Assembly (NCBI GenBank): GCA_018268105.1
Contig: JAFDXG010000159.1
Span: 1-62,943, forward strand
Source of the DNA: Bacteroidota bacterium
GTDB taxonomy: Bacteria; Bacteroidota; Bacteroidia; Chitinophagales; Chitinophagaceae
Reading direction: 5' to 3'
DNA: 62,943 nt
Shown here: one piece after another, positions 36,439-45,958 of the stretch
Numbering within the stretch: position 1 is the first letter of the stretch
How the letters are laid out: each line of letters begins with the position of its first letter
Notes under the pieces: model-generated
What the model saw: only the letters and a program-made list of their open reading frames with translations
Database searches by the model: none
What the model was told of the DNA's origin: nothing
Program-made: the position numbers and the translations under genes

Positions 36439-37254
36439 ATGACAACGGAAAATAATTTAAAAATCACTGCTAAATGGTTTTATACAGTTGGTCGTGTGTT
36501 ACTTTTTAGTTTAGGTTGTGTGATTATTTTGATATTTTGCTCAACATTATTTCAAAATATCCCATTTAAATTTACTGATCACTTATCAATTCTGTCAGCG
36601 ACGATTCTGACTTTTTTATTAATACTTTTATTTTTAAAATGGGAAAAACTTAAGCCAGATGATGTGGGTATTATTTCTGGGAAATATAGCATTTCCCGTT
36701 TCTTATGTGGTTATATTATTGGCTTCGGAATGGCTGCTTCACAAGCATTAATAGTTCTAATCTACGGACATTTTCAATTAAAACTTGTGCCCAAAATTTC
36801 AATAATTGATATACTCTTACCCTTGCTTCTGTATTTTTTTATTGCATGCAGAGAAGAATTAGCTTTCCGTTCTTATTCTTTAAGAAGTCTAAACATTTCA
36901 TTGGGACCTATTTTGGCATTAACTATTATAGGAATTATTTTAATTATTGAGCATGTTGCAGGCGGCATGACCTGGAAAATGGCAATATTAGGTTCAGGAG
37001 CGGGAGCAATTTTATTTGGGGTGTCTGCATTAAAAACAAAGGGACTTGCGCTATCTATTGGACTCCATAGTGCATGGAATTTTGGGCAATGGACATTTGG
37101 TTTTAAAAATGAGCCGGGGATTTGGCAAGCAGTTGTTGAAAAAAGTTATGAATCTGAAATTGAATATGTTGGCTTGACTGCTTATTTATTTGTCATGGGA
37201 ATTGCCATCGCCGGGGTTCTCTTCTATTATCGAAACAATATATTGAGTGAATAA
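36439..37254 (+). CDS. CPBP family intramembrane metalloprotease
   Basis: A 271-residue membrane protein with about eight hydrophobic segments. The signature of the Abi/CPBP family is clear: E139 and E140 with R144 (EELAFR), and the later HSAWNFGQW with the HxxxN motif. Members are membrane-embedded glutamic or metal proteases; some process prenylated proteins or confer bacteriocin self-immunity. The gene is strikingly AT-rich and lies between two structured repeats, so it may be an acquired cassette. The target protein is unknown. Confidence 0.85.
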   Translation: MTTENNLKITAKWFYTVGRVLLFSLGCVIILIFCSTLFQNIPFKFTDHLSILSATILTFLLILLFLKWEKLKPDDVGIISGKYSISRFLCGYIIGFGMAASQALIVLIYGHFQLKLVPKISIIDILLPLLLYFFIACREELAFRSYSLRSLNISLGPILALTIIGIILIIEHVAGGMTWKMAILGSGAGAILFGVSALKTKGLALSIGLHSAWNFGQWTFGFKNEPGIWQAVVEKSYESEIEYVGLTAYLFVMGIAIAGVLFYYRNNILSE

Positions 37255-37845
37255 TTTGGTATGCAGGTTACATGGGGTTGCTGCTATGGCGGGGCAACAG
37301 AATAAACTTTTGCTTTGTGCATCTATCAGCAGCAAGTCCTGTTGTCATAATTTAAAGTTTTGATAAAAACTAAAGTTACGGATAGTGCGGAAAGCTACCG
37401 TAGGTTTAGTTCTACAAGCGGTTTGGCTATAGTGGGGCTAACCGTTGTAAATTCAACATTAGTGCTACTATTTGGCTTTTGTGAAAATGTTGAACTGACG
37501 TTTCTAAAATGCCCCATCATCGCCAAACCGTAAACCATTACAGGCTATGCGGCCGGGACTTTTGAGGCGAGGTTTCCGATATGTTCTTCAGCAGCTTTCG
37601 GGTGAGATAAGTGTATGCGGCTTTATTGATTCTTTAATATAGCTCATTTAAAAGGTCAAGAAAATAATTATACATTTCCACAAATTTACTGTTCTGATTT
37701 TTTGCTTCAGCACTGGCATCTCTTGCTTTTGATTAGAAGCTCTGCTCTGTGCAAATCCTACCCTTCACCTATCTCCAATCAAATCTCATTTCACCGCATT
37801 CCGTACTTTTGACCTGGTTTCATTCACGATGATAAAAAATTATAT
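37255..37845. other. 590-base gap with structured repeats before the sulfatase gene
   Basis: No gene is visible. It holds at least two imperfect inverted repeats: TTGCTGCT (37278-37285) against AGCAGCAA (37328-37335), and the longer hairpin at 37420-37530 listed separately. The last 250 bases hold no further structure and presumably carry the sulfatase promoter. Confidence 0.5.
37420..37530. repeat. Long imperfect hairpin element
   Basis: The left arm 37420-37439 pairs with the right arm 37511-37530 at 17 of 20 positions. Inside, TTCAACATT (37452-37460) pairs perfectly with AATGTTGAA (37486-37494). The 111-base stem-loop with a bulged middle is unlike anything coding. Function unknown; a recombination or structured RNA element is possible. 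Confidence 0.5.
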
Positions 37846-39285
37846 ATGCTCAAAATATTAGCTTTTTCTTTGATCCAGTTTACCCTGCTTGCGCCTTCCC
37901 GGCTGATATTTGCACAGGTTACCCCGCAAAAGCCTAATATCATTTTTATCCTGGCCGACGACCTTGGCTATGGAGATACAGAACCCTACGGACAAACAAA
38001 AATTAAAACCCCAAACCTGGTGCAGCTTGCAAATGAAGGCATGCAGTTTACGCAGTTCTATGCCGGCACATCGGTATGCGCCCCTTCAAGATCTTCATTA
38101 ATGACAGGGCAACACACCGGGCATACTTATATCAGGGGCAATAAAGAAATAATACCGGAAGGTCAGTACCCTATTGCAGATACAACATTCACCATAGCAG
38201 AAGCCCTTAAGAAAGCTGGATATGCAACAGGGCTTTTCGGGAAATGGGGGCTTGGCCCCGTGGGCAGCAGCGGTGATCCGCTGAAGCATGGTATTGACAG
38301 GTTTTATGGATATAACTGTCAGCGGCAATCGCACCGTTATTACCCCACCCATCTTTGGGATAATGATGAAAAAGTGGTGCTTACTGAAAACGGTAACCTG
38401 GATTATACCAAAACCTATGCGCCTGATCTGATACAGAAGAAGGCCCTGCAGTTTATTGATCAGCATGCACAGCAGCCTTTTCTATTATTCCTTACTTATA
38501 CACTTCCTCATGCTGAGTTGTTGGTACCGGATGACAGCATTTTCCAGTACTACAAAGGAAAATTTGCAGAGAAACCTTTTAAGGGAAATGACTATGGCCA
38601 GGGTGCGACTGATGGCGGTTATACCTCACAGTTATATCCCCATGCAACATTTGCAGCCATGGTAACAAGACTCGACAAATATGTGGGAGATGTATTGAGT
38701 GAACTTAAACGGTTGGGTATAGACGATAATACGCTCGTAATATTTACCAGTGACAATGGTCCGCATCTGGAAGGAGGCGCCGATCCGGCATTTTTTAACA
38801 GCAGTGGCGGGCTTAGAGGGGTGAAAAGGGACCTTTATGAAGGGGGCATCCGCGAGCCATTTATTGCCAGGTGGCCTGGTAAAATAAAAGCAGGGACGAA
38901 CAACAATTATACCGGTGCTTTCTGGGATATCTTCCCCACTTTTACTGCTATTGCCGGGGTAGCTGCACCACCCCATACGGATGGCGTTTCCCTGCTTTCT
39001 ACATTCACGGGCAGTAAAAATCAGCAAGAGCATAACTATCTCTACTGGGAATTTCACGAAGGCGGTGGCAGACAGGCTGTACGAAAAGGGAAATGGAAAG
39101 CAGTGAGACTGAATGTATTTAAAGACCCCAATGGACCGGTGGAGCTATATGATCTCAGCAGGGATAAAGCTGAGACAAAAAATATTGCAGCACAATTTCC
39201 CCAGGTAGCCAAACAAATGGCAGCTATAATGCAGCAGGCACATGTGGAATCACCAGTATTCCCTTTTGAAAAGGCCCAGGAATAA
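37846..39285 (+). CDS. Arylsulfatase-type sulfatase, secreted
   Basis: A 479-residue type I sulfatase. The signal peptide ends near residue 24 (RLIFAQ). Metal and catalytic motifs: NIIFILADDLGYGD near residue 30, C78-A-P-S-R in VCAPSRSSLMTG, the cysteine to be turned into formylglycine, and TSDNGPH later. It should remove sulfate esters from carbohydrate in the periplasm or outside. The cysteine needs a formylglycine-generating enzyme, and none is in the window. The PL8 lyase and fucosidase of the window give a plausible sulfated-glycan context. Confidence 0.93.
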   Translation: MLKILAFSLIQFTLLAPSRLIFAQVTPQKPNIIFILADDLGYGDTEPYGQTKIKTPNLVQLANEGMQFTQFYAGTSVCAPSRSSLMTGQHTGHTYIRGNKEIIPEGQYPIADTTFTIAEALKKAGYATGLFGKWGLGPVGSSGDPLKHGIDRFYGYNCQRQSHRYYPTHLWDNDEKVVLTENGNLDYTKTYAPDLIQKKALQFIDQHAQQPFLLFLTYTLPHAELLVPDDSIFQYYKGKFAEKPFKGNDYGQGATDGGYTSQLYPHATFAAMVTRLDKYVGDVLSELKRLGIDDNTLVIFTSDNGPHLEGGADPAFFNSSGGLRGVKRDLYEGGIREPFIARWPGKIKAGTNNNYTGAFWDIFPTFTAIAGVAAPPHTDGVSLLSTFTGSKNQQEHNYLYWEFHEGGGRQAVRKGKWKAVRLNVFKDPNGPVELYDLSRDKAETKNIAAQFPQVAKQMAAIMQQAHVESPVFPFEKAQE

Positions 39286-39475
39286 GATAGCATTCCTAAT
39301 TTTCGCTTTATGAAAAATTCTGGTCGGCTATGGTATTCCACCGTCAGGTAGTGGCTCTTTCAGGCGGATGATTTTGTAACAGGTACAATAACAAACCACA
39401 CCGATCACTGTGATCCTAACCGAAGGTAGGGAGAACCAGTCTATGCTGTTGAATGAGAGAGTTGTAAAAGTGATG

Positions 39476-39491
39476 CCAAATGTACATTTGG
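39476..39491. promoter_or_regulatory. 16-base perfect palindrome downstream of ychF
   Basis: CCAAATGTACATTTGG is its own reverse complement and lies 11 bases beyond the ychF stop. A dimer-binding site or a weak terminator stem are both possible. Confidence 0.25.
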
Positions 39492-39502
39492 TTTATAAAA
39501 CG

Positions 39503-40606
39503 TTAAACATTAAACCTGAAATGCATGATATCGCCGTCTTCCACGATATAATCCTTCCCCTGCACAGCCAGTTTACCGGCATCGCGGCAGGCCGCTTCTG
39601 ATTTGTAGTGAATGAAATCATTATATTTAATTACTTCAGCGCGGATAAACCCTTTTTCAAAATCGGTGTGGATGACGCCGGCAGCCTGAGGTGCAAGCAT
39701 TCCCCGTGTAATGGTCCATGCCCTCACTTCCTGCACACCGGCAGTGAAGTAAGTAATTAAATGCAGGAGATGATAAGTAGAGCGAATGAGCCTTGCCACA
39801 CCACTTTCTTTTAAGCCCATATCTTCCAGGAACATTTGCCTGTCTTCATAACTCTCCATCACCGCTATTTCACTTTCAATTGCGGCGCTTATCAGCAATA
39901 TTTCCGCTTCTTCATCCTTCACCAGCTCTTTTACTGCTTCGGTATGTTTATTACCGCTAACCACACTTTGCTCATCTACATTACATACATAAATCACAGG
40001 TTTGATAGTAAGCAGGAAAAGATCGCTGACAAATTTTTCTTTGTCCTCTTTGCTTATAGAAAATGAACGGGCATTTTTTCCCTGTTCGAGGTGTTCTTTC
40101 AATTCCTGCAATATTTCCAGCCCTCGTATTTGTTCTTTATCACCGCTGGTACGGCTGGCTTTTTCGGATTTGCTTATCTTCTTTTCAATACTGTCAAGGT
40201 CTTTCAACTGCAACTCCGTATCAATAATTTCTTTATCCCTTACCGGGTTAACAGCGCCATCCACGTGAATTACATTGTCGTCGTCAAAACAGCGCAGCAC
40301 ATGAATGATAGCATCGGTGGCGCGGATATTACCCAAAAACTGGTTGCCCAATCCTTCCCCCTTGCTGGCGCCTTTTACCAGACCGGCAATATCAACAATT
40401 TCTACTGTGGTAGGTACTACTTTTTGTGGCTTCACCAGTTTTTCCAGTTCAATCAGCCGGTCGTCGGGTACGGTAATGACACCCACATTGGGTTCAATGG
40501 TGCAAAACGGGAAATTGGCAGCCTGCGCTTTGGCGCTGCTGAGTGCATTAAATAAAGTAGATTTTCCTACATTGGGCAACCCCACAATACCTGCCTGTAA
40601 AGCCAT
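39503..40606 (-). CDS. ychF: Ribosome-binding ATPase YchF
   Basis: OBG-family P-loop protein that binds ribosomes and prefers ATP. The ATG at 40606 gives the canonical N-terminus (MALQAGIVGLPNVGKS, P-loop GLPNVGKST at 9-17) and 367 residues, the usual size; the frame opens 16 codons earlier but that is not family-like. Switch II is DIAGLVKGASKGEGLGNQF and the guanine-site equivalent is VIYVCNVDE. The TGS-type C-terminus ends DGDIMHFRFNV. A -7 box lies 45 bases upstream. Confidence 0.97.
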   Translation of the reverse strand: MALQAGIVGLPNVGKSTLFNALSSAKAQAANFPFCTIEPNVGVITVPDDRLIELEKLVKPQKVVPTTVEIVDIAGLVKGASKGEGLGNQFLGNIRATDAIIHVLRCFDDDNVIHVDGAVNPVRDKEIIDTELQLKDLDSIEKKISKSEKASRTSGDKEQIRGLEILQELKEHLEQGKNARSFSISKEDKEKFVSDLFLLTIKPVIYVCNVDEQSVVSGNKHTEAVKELVKDEEAEILLISAAIESEIAVMESYEDRQMFLEDMGLKESGVARLIRSTYHLLHLITYFTAGVQEVRAWTITRGMLAPQAAGVIHTDFEKGFIRAEVIKYNDFIHYKSEAACRDAGKLAVQGKDYIVEDGDIMHFRFNV

Positions 40607-40651
40607 AAAATTATAATTAAAATCCCGACAAGGGATTGTTTTTAAAGGCGG

Positions 40652-40659
40652 CAAAGGTA
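40652..40659 (-). promoter_or_regulatory. -7 box TACCTTTG for ychF
   Basis: Full TAnnTTTG match on the minus strand inside TTACCTTTGC, the 10-mer shared with prfC and lepA. Confidence 0.55.
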
Positions 40660-40732
40660 ATATTACACAACAGATTTAAAAAACAATGCGGAAACATTTT
40701 GTACGTTTACCATTTAGCATTTATCTTCAGGC

Positions 40733-41971
40733 ATGACATTGACTTATATTTGGATGGCTTTTTTTCTGCTGGCTTTTCTCGTAGCCTTTATAAAATGGGC
40801 CTTTTTAGCTGATCAGCAAATACTCCCTGCTCTTGTTGACGGTATTTTTAAAGCTGCCAATGATGGTTTTGATATTTCACTCAAACTGGTGGGCGTAATG
40901 GCATTATTCCTCGGTTTTATGAGTATTGGGGAGAAAGCAGGCGCTATTCGGTTTTTGTCAAGAATTGTTAGTCCTTTTTTTTCCAGGCTCTTTCCTGATA
41001 TTCCCAAAAATCATCCTGCCACCGGTCAGATGATGATGAATTTTTCGGCAAATCTCTTAGGGTTGGATAATGCGGCAACCCCTTTTGGCATTAAGGCTAT
41101 GGAGAGTTTGCAGGAGCTTAATCCCAATAAAGCAGTGGCAAGTAATGCCCAGATTATGTTTATGGCTTTGCATGCCAGCGGGCTTACACTAATACCTGTA
41201 AGTATAATGGCCATGAGGGCATCAGTAAAAATTCCGGCAGCAAACCCTACTGATATTTTTGTGCCCTGCATGATCGTAACCTTTGTAGCTACACTGGCTG
41301 CACTTACCATCATGTCATTCAAACAAAAAATTAATTTATTACAACCGGTATTGATTGGCTGGATACTGGGATTATCTGCGGTAATAGCACTTTTAGTCTG
41401 GTACCTTACCACATTGGATAAGACGAATCTCCAATTGTTTTCAAATACCCTGAGCAGTGGATTGATATTGTTGATATTCCTGCTTTTTCTGCTGGGTGGC
41501 TGGCGAAAGAAAGTAAATATGTTTGACGCATTTGTTGAAGGAGCAAAGGGAGGTTTTGAAGTAGCTGTTCGAATAATACCTTACCTAATCGGGATACTGG
41601 TAGCTATAAGTGTATTGCGCAACTCAGGCATCTTTACATACGTTATTGACGGGCTGCGATACCTGTTTGGTTTAACCGGTATGAATACTGATTTTGTAGA
41701 CGCTCTCCCTACAGCATTAATGAAACCCCTGAGCGGAGCCGGGGCAAGGGGCATGATGGTGGCTGCTATGGAAACCTACGGCGCCGATTCTTTTGTTGGA
41801 AGGCTTTCCTGTATTTTCCAGGGCACAAGTGATACTACTTTTTATGTGATAGCAGTTTACTTTGGTGCAATATCGGTGAAGAATACACGCTATGCCATAC
41901 CGGCTATGCTGCTGGCAGACCTTGCAGGTATTATCACCGCAATTTTTGTGGGCTATTTATTTTTTCATTAG
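40733..41971 (+). CDS. Nucleoside-recognition (Gate) domain protein, SpmA/SpmB-like fusion
   Basis: A 412-residue inner-membrane protein with about eleven hydrophobic segments. The two halves each carry a Gate domain: NLLGLDNAATPFGIKAME in the first and GFEVAVRIIPYLIGILVAI with PLSGAGARGMMVAAMETYG in the second. This SpmA-SpmB-type fusion is common in Bacteroidota; spore formation is irrelevant there and transport or sensing of a small molecule is presumed. It is divergent from ychF with 126 bases between starts. Confidence 0.87.
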   Translation: MTLTYIWMAFFLLAFLVAFIKWAFLADQQILPALVDGIFKAANDGFDISLKLVGVMALFLGFMSIGEKAGAIRFLSRIVSPFFSRLFPDIPKNHPATGQMMMNFSANLLGLDNAATPFGIKAMESLQELNPNKAVASNAQIMFMALHASGLTLIPVSIMAMRASVKIPAANPTDIFVPCMIVTFVATLAALTIMSFKQKINLLQPVLIGWILGLSAVIALLVWYLTTLDKTNLQLFSNTLSSGLILLIFLLFLLGGWRKKVNMFDAFVEGAKGGFEVAVRIIPYLIGILVAISVLRNSGIFTYVIDGLRYLFGLTGMNTDFVDALPTALMKPLSGAGARGMMVAAMETYGADSFVGRLSCIFQGTSDTTFYVIAVYFGAISVKNTRYAIPAMLLADLAGIITAIFVGYLFFH

Positions 41972-42003
41972 CTTTTTGGTACTAACGTTTATTTATTTGA
42001 TTC

Positions 42004-42031
42004 TAATAGCTAATAGCTGATAGCTAATAGC
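42004..42031. repeat. Tandem 7-base repeat
   Basis: Four units of TAATAGC, one with a single change (TGATAGC), between the convergent SpmAB-like and epimerase genes. Short tandem repeats of this kind are frequent in Bacteroidota intergenic regions. Confidence 0.7.
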
Positions 42032-42047
42032 TAACCTCTTATCCCCC

Positions 42048-42944
42048 CTAATCAAAAATCCTGTTCATCCTGTCAATAATTACTTGTAGTCTTTCCCTGT
42101 CACCCCCGGGTACTTCTGCAGAGGCCCAGCCATTGTAACCAATTTTTTCTAAAGCCTGTACAATTACCGGCCAGTTATTATCACCTTCCATAAGCTCAAC
42201 ATCAAAACCTTTCCATAATCCTTCGTCATTTTGTTTTTTACGGCTATATTCTTTCACATCCAGTTTCATGATTCGCTTATTGAGTATTTCAATCCACTGT
42301 TCAGGCCAGCCATAACGCAGGATATTACCGATATCAAAATACCAGCCCACCAGCGGGTGGTTGATCTCGTCCACATATCTTGCCGCTTCAAGCGGGCTTA
42401 TCAAAAAATTATTCCACACATTTTCAATGGCAATCTTAATACCTGTTTTCTCGGCATAAGGAATGAGGTTGCGTATCTCCTTTTGCGTACGTGTATAGGC
42501 GTCGGCATAGCTGATCTTCTCGTTTACTACTCCTGCTACCAGCAGCACAGTAGTACCACCATACATTTTGCAATCGTTGAGTGATTGTATTACGGTATTA
42601 AAACATTTTTCTCTTATTGCGGGGTCGGGTGAAGAAAGCGGTGATTTCCAGTGTTCGGAATTAACCACTCCCGGAATCAGCAAACCTGTTTTGTCCCTGG
42701 CTGCCAGTATTTCTTTATGATCGTAATGGTGTGGTGAACTGAATTCCACACCATCATAACCAAGTTCTTTTAGCATCTTAAACTTATCCATTATTGACAT
42801 ATCACCCTTCACCATTTCAATCTTCAGGCTCTTTTTGATTTTTGGCTTGAAAATATTTTGAGGGGTTGATGCTTTTGATGTAAGTCCGATACTTGCCCCT
42901 GCGGCAATAAGTCCGCTGTTTTTAATAAACGTTCTTCTTTGCAT
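42048..42944 (-). CDS. Sugar phosphate isomerase/epimerase-like protein (TIM barrel), exported
   Basis: A 298-residue barrel with an N-terminal signal (MQRRTFIKNSGLIAAGASIG, twin-arginine-like). Motifs: GYDGVEFSSPHHYDHKE, LLVAGVVNEKISYADAY, IKIAIENVWNNFLISPLE, VGWYFDIGNILRYG, IMKLDVKEYSRK and GWASAEVPGGDRERL, with the Glu, Asp and His positions typical of the metal site. It follows its oxidoreductase neighbour (42950-44254) by 5 bases on the same strand, so the two are one operon and probably act on the same sugar. Confidence 0.87.
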   Translation of the reverse strand: MQRRTFIKNSGLIAAGASIGLTSKASTPQNIFKPKIKKSLKIEMVKGDMSIMDKFKMLKELGYDGVEFSSPHHYDHKEILAARDKTGLLIPGVVNSEHWKSPLSSPDPAIREKCFNTVIQSLNDCKMYGGTTVLLVAGVVNEKISYADAYTRTQKEIRNLIPYAEKTGIKIAIENVWNNFLISPLEAARYVDEINHPLVGWYFDIGNILRYGWPEQWIEILNKRIMKLDVKEYSRKKQNDEGLWKGFDVELMEGDNNWPVIVQALEKIGYNGWASAEVPGGDRERLQVIIDRMNRIFD

Positions 42945-42949
42945 AACAT

Positions 42950-44254
42950 TTATTTGAAAGGAGTAATACCTGGCATTGCAACAGGTATTACAGGAATGTT
43001 CAGGTTGAAACTATAATTTTCAATGGCAGGACCCATTTGCTCTGTTGAATTCATGGCTTCTTCCCAGGTAATTTTTTTACCGGTATAGGCCACCATTCTG
43101 CCAAGTACAGCAATCATGGTGCTGAGTGCTTCGTCTTCTCCCTGGGCAATGGTTTTCCCTTTTCTGATAGCAGCAAATAATTCGTCATGCTCTGTTTGAT
43201 ACATATCGTTCTGCTTGCCGTTGTAAGTCCATATTTTGCTACCCGTGGTTATCGTGTGTACATTAGAAGAACAATTAACCATAGCTCTGCCTTTTGTACC
43301 CAGGGATTCTACTGCATAACTGTTTTCGCATCCCGCCTGTTGCCTGCAAAAATGAAAACCTTTTGCGCCATCAGGATATTCGTATGTGATGGCAAAATGA
43401 TCGTAGATATTGCCATTCTTCTCTCCGGTTCTTACCTGCCTGCCACCTGTACCTACAGCGCTAAGCGGTAATTGATCATTGAAAGCCCAGCGCATCATAT
43501 CTACACTGTGAACTGCCTGCTCCACTATATGATCGCCCGACAGCCAGTTGAAAAAAGGCCAGTTGCGAAGCTGCCATTCCACATTATCAGGTTGCGGATT
43601 CTCCGAATGATAGCTGCGATAAGTAGCTCCGGTATTATAAGTATTGTAAACGGTCAGCACTTTGCCTATTGCGCCATCATTAATTTTTCCAAATGTGGCC
43701 CTTTTGGGTTCATGAAAACGCCAGCAAAACCCGGACAGTATGCTTACATTTTTTGCTTTAGCTTTCTTTGCTGCTTCTAAAAACCGTTTTATACCAGGGG
43801 TATCCACAGCCACAGGTTTTTCACAAAAAACATGTTTACCTGCATCTACTGCAGCTTCAATATGAAGCGGCCTGAAACTGGGTGTGGTAGCCAGTATCAC
43901 CACATCCACACCGGAATCTATTACTTTTTTATAAGCATCAAACCCGATATACTGATGCTCCGGGCTGACATTAACTTTATCACCGTGAAGTTCTTTCAGG
44001 TTGGCTAACGATTTTTGAAGATGATCATCAAAAAGATCTGCCATGGCATGCAACACCACATTAGGATCTGCATTCAAGGCCTGGTTGGCGGCACCTGAGC
44101 CTCTGCCACCACACCCGATTAGGCCTACCTTTAAAGTATCAGTATTTATCTTCTTTGAAACCGGATTGGCATGAATAATATTAAATGGCAGTGCACCGGC
44201 TGCAACTGTCATACCCGATAGTTTAAGAAAAGTTCTTCTTTTTTGATTGTTCAT
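42950..44254 (-). CDS. Gfo/Idh/MocA family oxidoreductase, exported
   Basis: A 434-residue protein. The ATG at 44254 follows an in-frame TTG by two codons and was preferred. N-terminus MNNQKRRTFLKLSGMTVAAG is a twin-arginine-like signal; the Rossmann motif is GLIGCGGRGSGAANQ. Conserved VFCEKPVAVDTPG carries the EKP motif and DHIVEQAVHSVDMMRW the catalytic histidine region. Fold and export suggest a periplasmic enzyme with tightly bound NAD. It lies directly upstream of the TIM-barrel gene and the two form an operon. Confidence 0.9.
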   Translation of the reverse strand: MNNQKRRTFLKLSGMTVAAGALPFNIIHANPVSKKINTDTLKVGLIGCGGRGSGAANQALNADPNVVLHAMADLFDDHLQKSLANLKELHGDKVNVSPEHQYIGFDAYKKVIDSGVDVVILATTPSFRPLHIEAAVDAGKHVFCEKPVAVDTPGIKRFLEAAKKAKAKNVSILSGFCWRFHEPKRATFGKINDGAIGKVLTVYNTYNTGATYRSYHSENPQPDNVEWQLRNWPFFNWLSGDHIVEQAVHSVDMMRWAFNDQLPLSAVGTGGRQVRTGEKNGNIYDHFAITYEYPDGAKGFHFCRQQAGCENSYAVESLGTKGRAMVNCSSNVHTITTGSKIWTYNGKQNDMYQTEHDELFAAIRKGKTIAQGEDEALSTMIAVLGRMVAYTGKKITWEEAMNSTEQMGPAIENYSFNLNIPVIPVAMPGITPFK

Positions 44255-44471
44255 CAGCAATAACCGTTTTTTATGAAGTATGCAATTTAATGCTTATTAT
44301 ATAAAAAATATTAGACCAGGCAGGTATCGGGCGTATTCCAAACTATCAGGACGGTTAATCTTTTACCAACAGCAAAGTGCGATAAGGGAATACACACAAA
44401 GTGAACGGAGACAAGCCAGTCGGAAAATGAACGGCAATGCCGTTATTATCAGATAACTCCTAAAATACTTT

Positions 44472-44479
44472 TATCTTCG
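44472..44479 (+). promoter_or_regulatory. Putative -7 box (TATCTTCG) for the fucosidase gene
   Basis: TATCTTCG matches TAnnTTTG with one change and lies 29 bases before the ATG at 44509. Confidence 0.4.
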
Positions 44480-44508
44480 TCTGTGATACTAAGCTAAATT
44501 CTACTACA

Positions 44509-45933
44509 ATGAAGTATCTAACCATCACTGCAATTGCCCTCGTATTTTTTTTAACGGTTTCTGCCCAGCATAAAAAATATGTGGCGCCAACGGATACTGC
44601 CGTACTCAATAGTTTAGACAAATGGCAGGATATGAAATTTGGATTGTTTATGCATTGGGGCACATACAGCCAGTGGGGTATTGTTGAAAGCTGGAGTATT
44701 TGTCCTGAAGATGAAGGATGGACGCAAAGAAAGGGCCCATATTCAAAAAATTATTTTGAATATGTAAAAGCTTATGAAAACTTGCAGACTACATTCAACC
44801 CGGTGAAATTTAATCCTGAAAAATGGGCTGTTGCTGCCAAAGAAGCAGGTATGAAATATGTGATCTTCACGACCAAGCATCATGACGGTTTTTGTATGTT
44901 TGATACCAAACAAACCGATTACAAAATCACTGATGTTAAAACCCCATTTTCAACTGACCCCAGGGGTAATGTAACCAAAGAGATTTTTAATACTTTCCGA
45001 AAAGACGGATTTTCTGTTGGGGCATATTTTTCAAAACCAGACTGGCACAGTGATGACTACTGGTGGCCGTATTTCCCGCCCAAAGACCGCAATGTAAATT
45101 ATGATCCTGCCAAATATCCCGAACGCTGGCAGGCATTTAAAGATTTTACATATAACCAGATCAAAGAATTAATGAGTGAATATGGAAAAGTAGACATACT
45201 ATGGCTTGACGGCGGTTGGGTGAGACCATTGGAAACTGTAGACAAATCTGTAGAATGGCAGCGTGGTATTAAGACCAACCAGGATATTGATATGAAACGA
45301 ATAGCAGAAATGGCACGCAGCTATCAGCCGGGACTGCTTATTGTAGATCGAACGGTTACAGGCCCTTATGAAAACTATACCACACCCGAACAGGAAATAC
45401 CCCATGAGTTATTGCCTTATCCCTGGGAAAGCTGTATTACCATGGGCAATTCCTGGAGTTATGTACCTGGTGATCATTACAAATCGGCGATGAAGATTGT
45501 GCAAATGCTCATCAGCATCGTTTCCCGCGGCGGTAATTTGCTGCTGAATATCGGTCCCGGTCCTGACGGCGACTGGGATCCTATAGCATATAGCAGGCTG
45601 CAGGAAATAGGCGCCTGGATGAAGGTAAACGGAGAGGCAATACACGGATCAAAACCACTTATACCTTATGAACAAGGCAATACTCATTTTACACAATCCA
45701 AAGACGGGAAAACAAAATATATTTTTTATCTCTCAGAGCAGGATGAGGTTAAGTTACCTGCAGAAATAGTGATCAAAAATTTCCCTGTTACTAAAAAAAG
45801 TAAGATCAGATTGCTGGGAACCGGCGCAAATTTAAAATGGAAATCAGAAAATGATAATACTACCATTCTTATCCCTTCGCTGGTACAGACCAAATGGAAA
45901 GGCAAATATGCGGCTGTATTTAAGATTGACTGA
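44509..45933 (+). CDS. GH29 alpha-L-fucosidase, secreted
   Basis: A 474-residue retaining glycosidase. Signal peptide MKYLTITAIALVFFLTVSAQ. The catalytic barrel has FGLFMHWGTYSQWG near residue 44, KYVIFTTKHHDGFCMF with the substrate-binding histidines and VDILWLDGGW with D234 as the expected nucleophile. Further family features: SRGGNLLLNIGPGPDG and the C-terminal beta domain. It should release fucose from surface or host-type glycans. It is divergent from the Gfo/Idh/MocA operon, but no fucose catabolic genes are visible here. Confidence 0.93.
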   Translation: MKYLTITAIALVFFLTVSAQHKKYVAPTDTAVLNSLDKWQDMKFGLFMHWGTYSQWGIVESWSICPEDEGWTQRKGPYSKNYFEYVKAYENLQTTFNPVKFNPEKWAVAAKEAGMKYVIFTTKHHDGFCMFDTKQTDYKITDVKTPFSTDPRGNVTKEIFNTFRKDGFSVGAYFSKPDWHSDDYWWPYFPPKDRNVNYDPAKYPERWQAFKDFTYNQIKELMSEYGKVDILWLDGGWVRPLETVDKSVEWQRGIKTNQDIDMKRIAEMARSYQPGLLIVDRTVTGPYENYTTPEQEIPHELLPYPWESCITMGNSWSYVPGDHYKSAMKIVQMLISIVSRGGNLLLNIGPGPDGDWDPIAYSRLQEIGAWMKVNGEAIHGSKPLIPYEQGNTHFTQSKDGKTKYIFYLSEQDEVKLPAEIVIKNFPVTKKSKIRLLGTGANLKWKSENDNTTILIPSLVQTKWKGKYAAVFKID

Positions 45934-45958
45934 GGTATAATATTGTACGCCATTCAGC

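Noticed and set aside
36316..37530. True integron attachment sites (attC)
   Set aside because: No canonical RYYYAAC and GTTRRRY core pair and no integrase gene in the window; only the general layout is similar.
40091..40555. Plus-strand 154-codon frame
   Set aside because: Antisense to ychF, whose P-loop and C-terminal region are intact in the minus frame.
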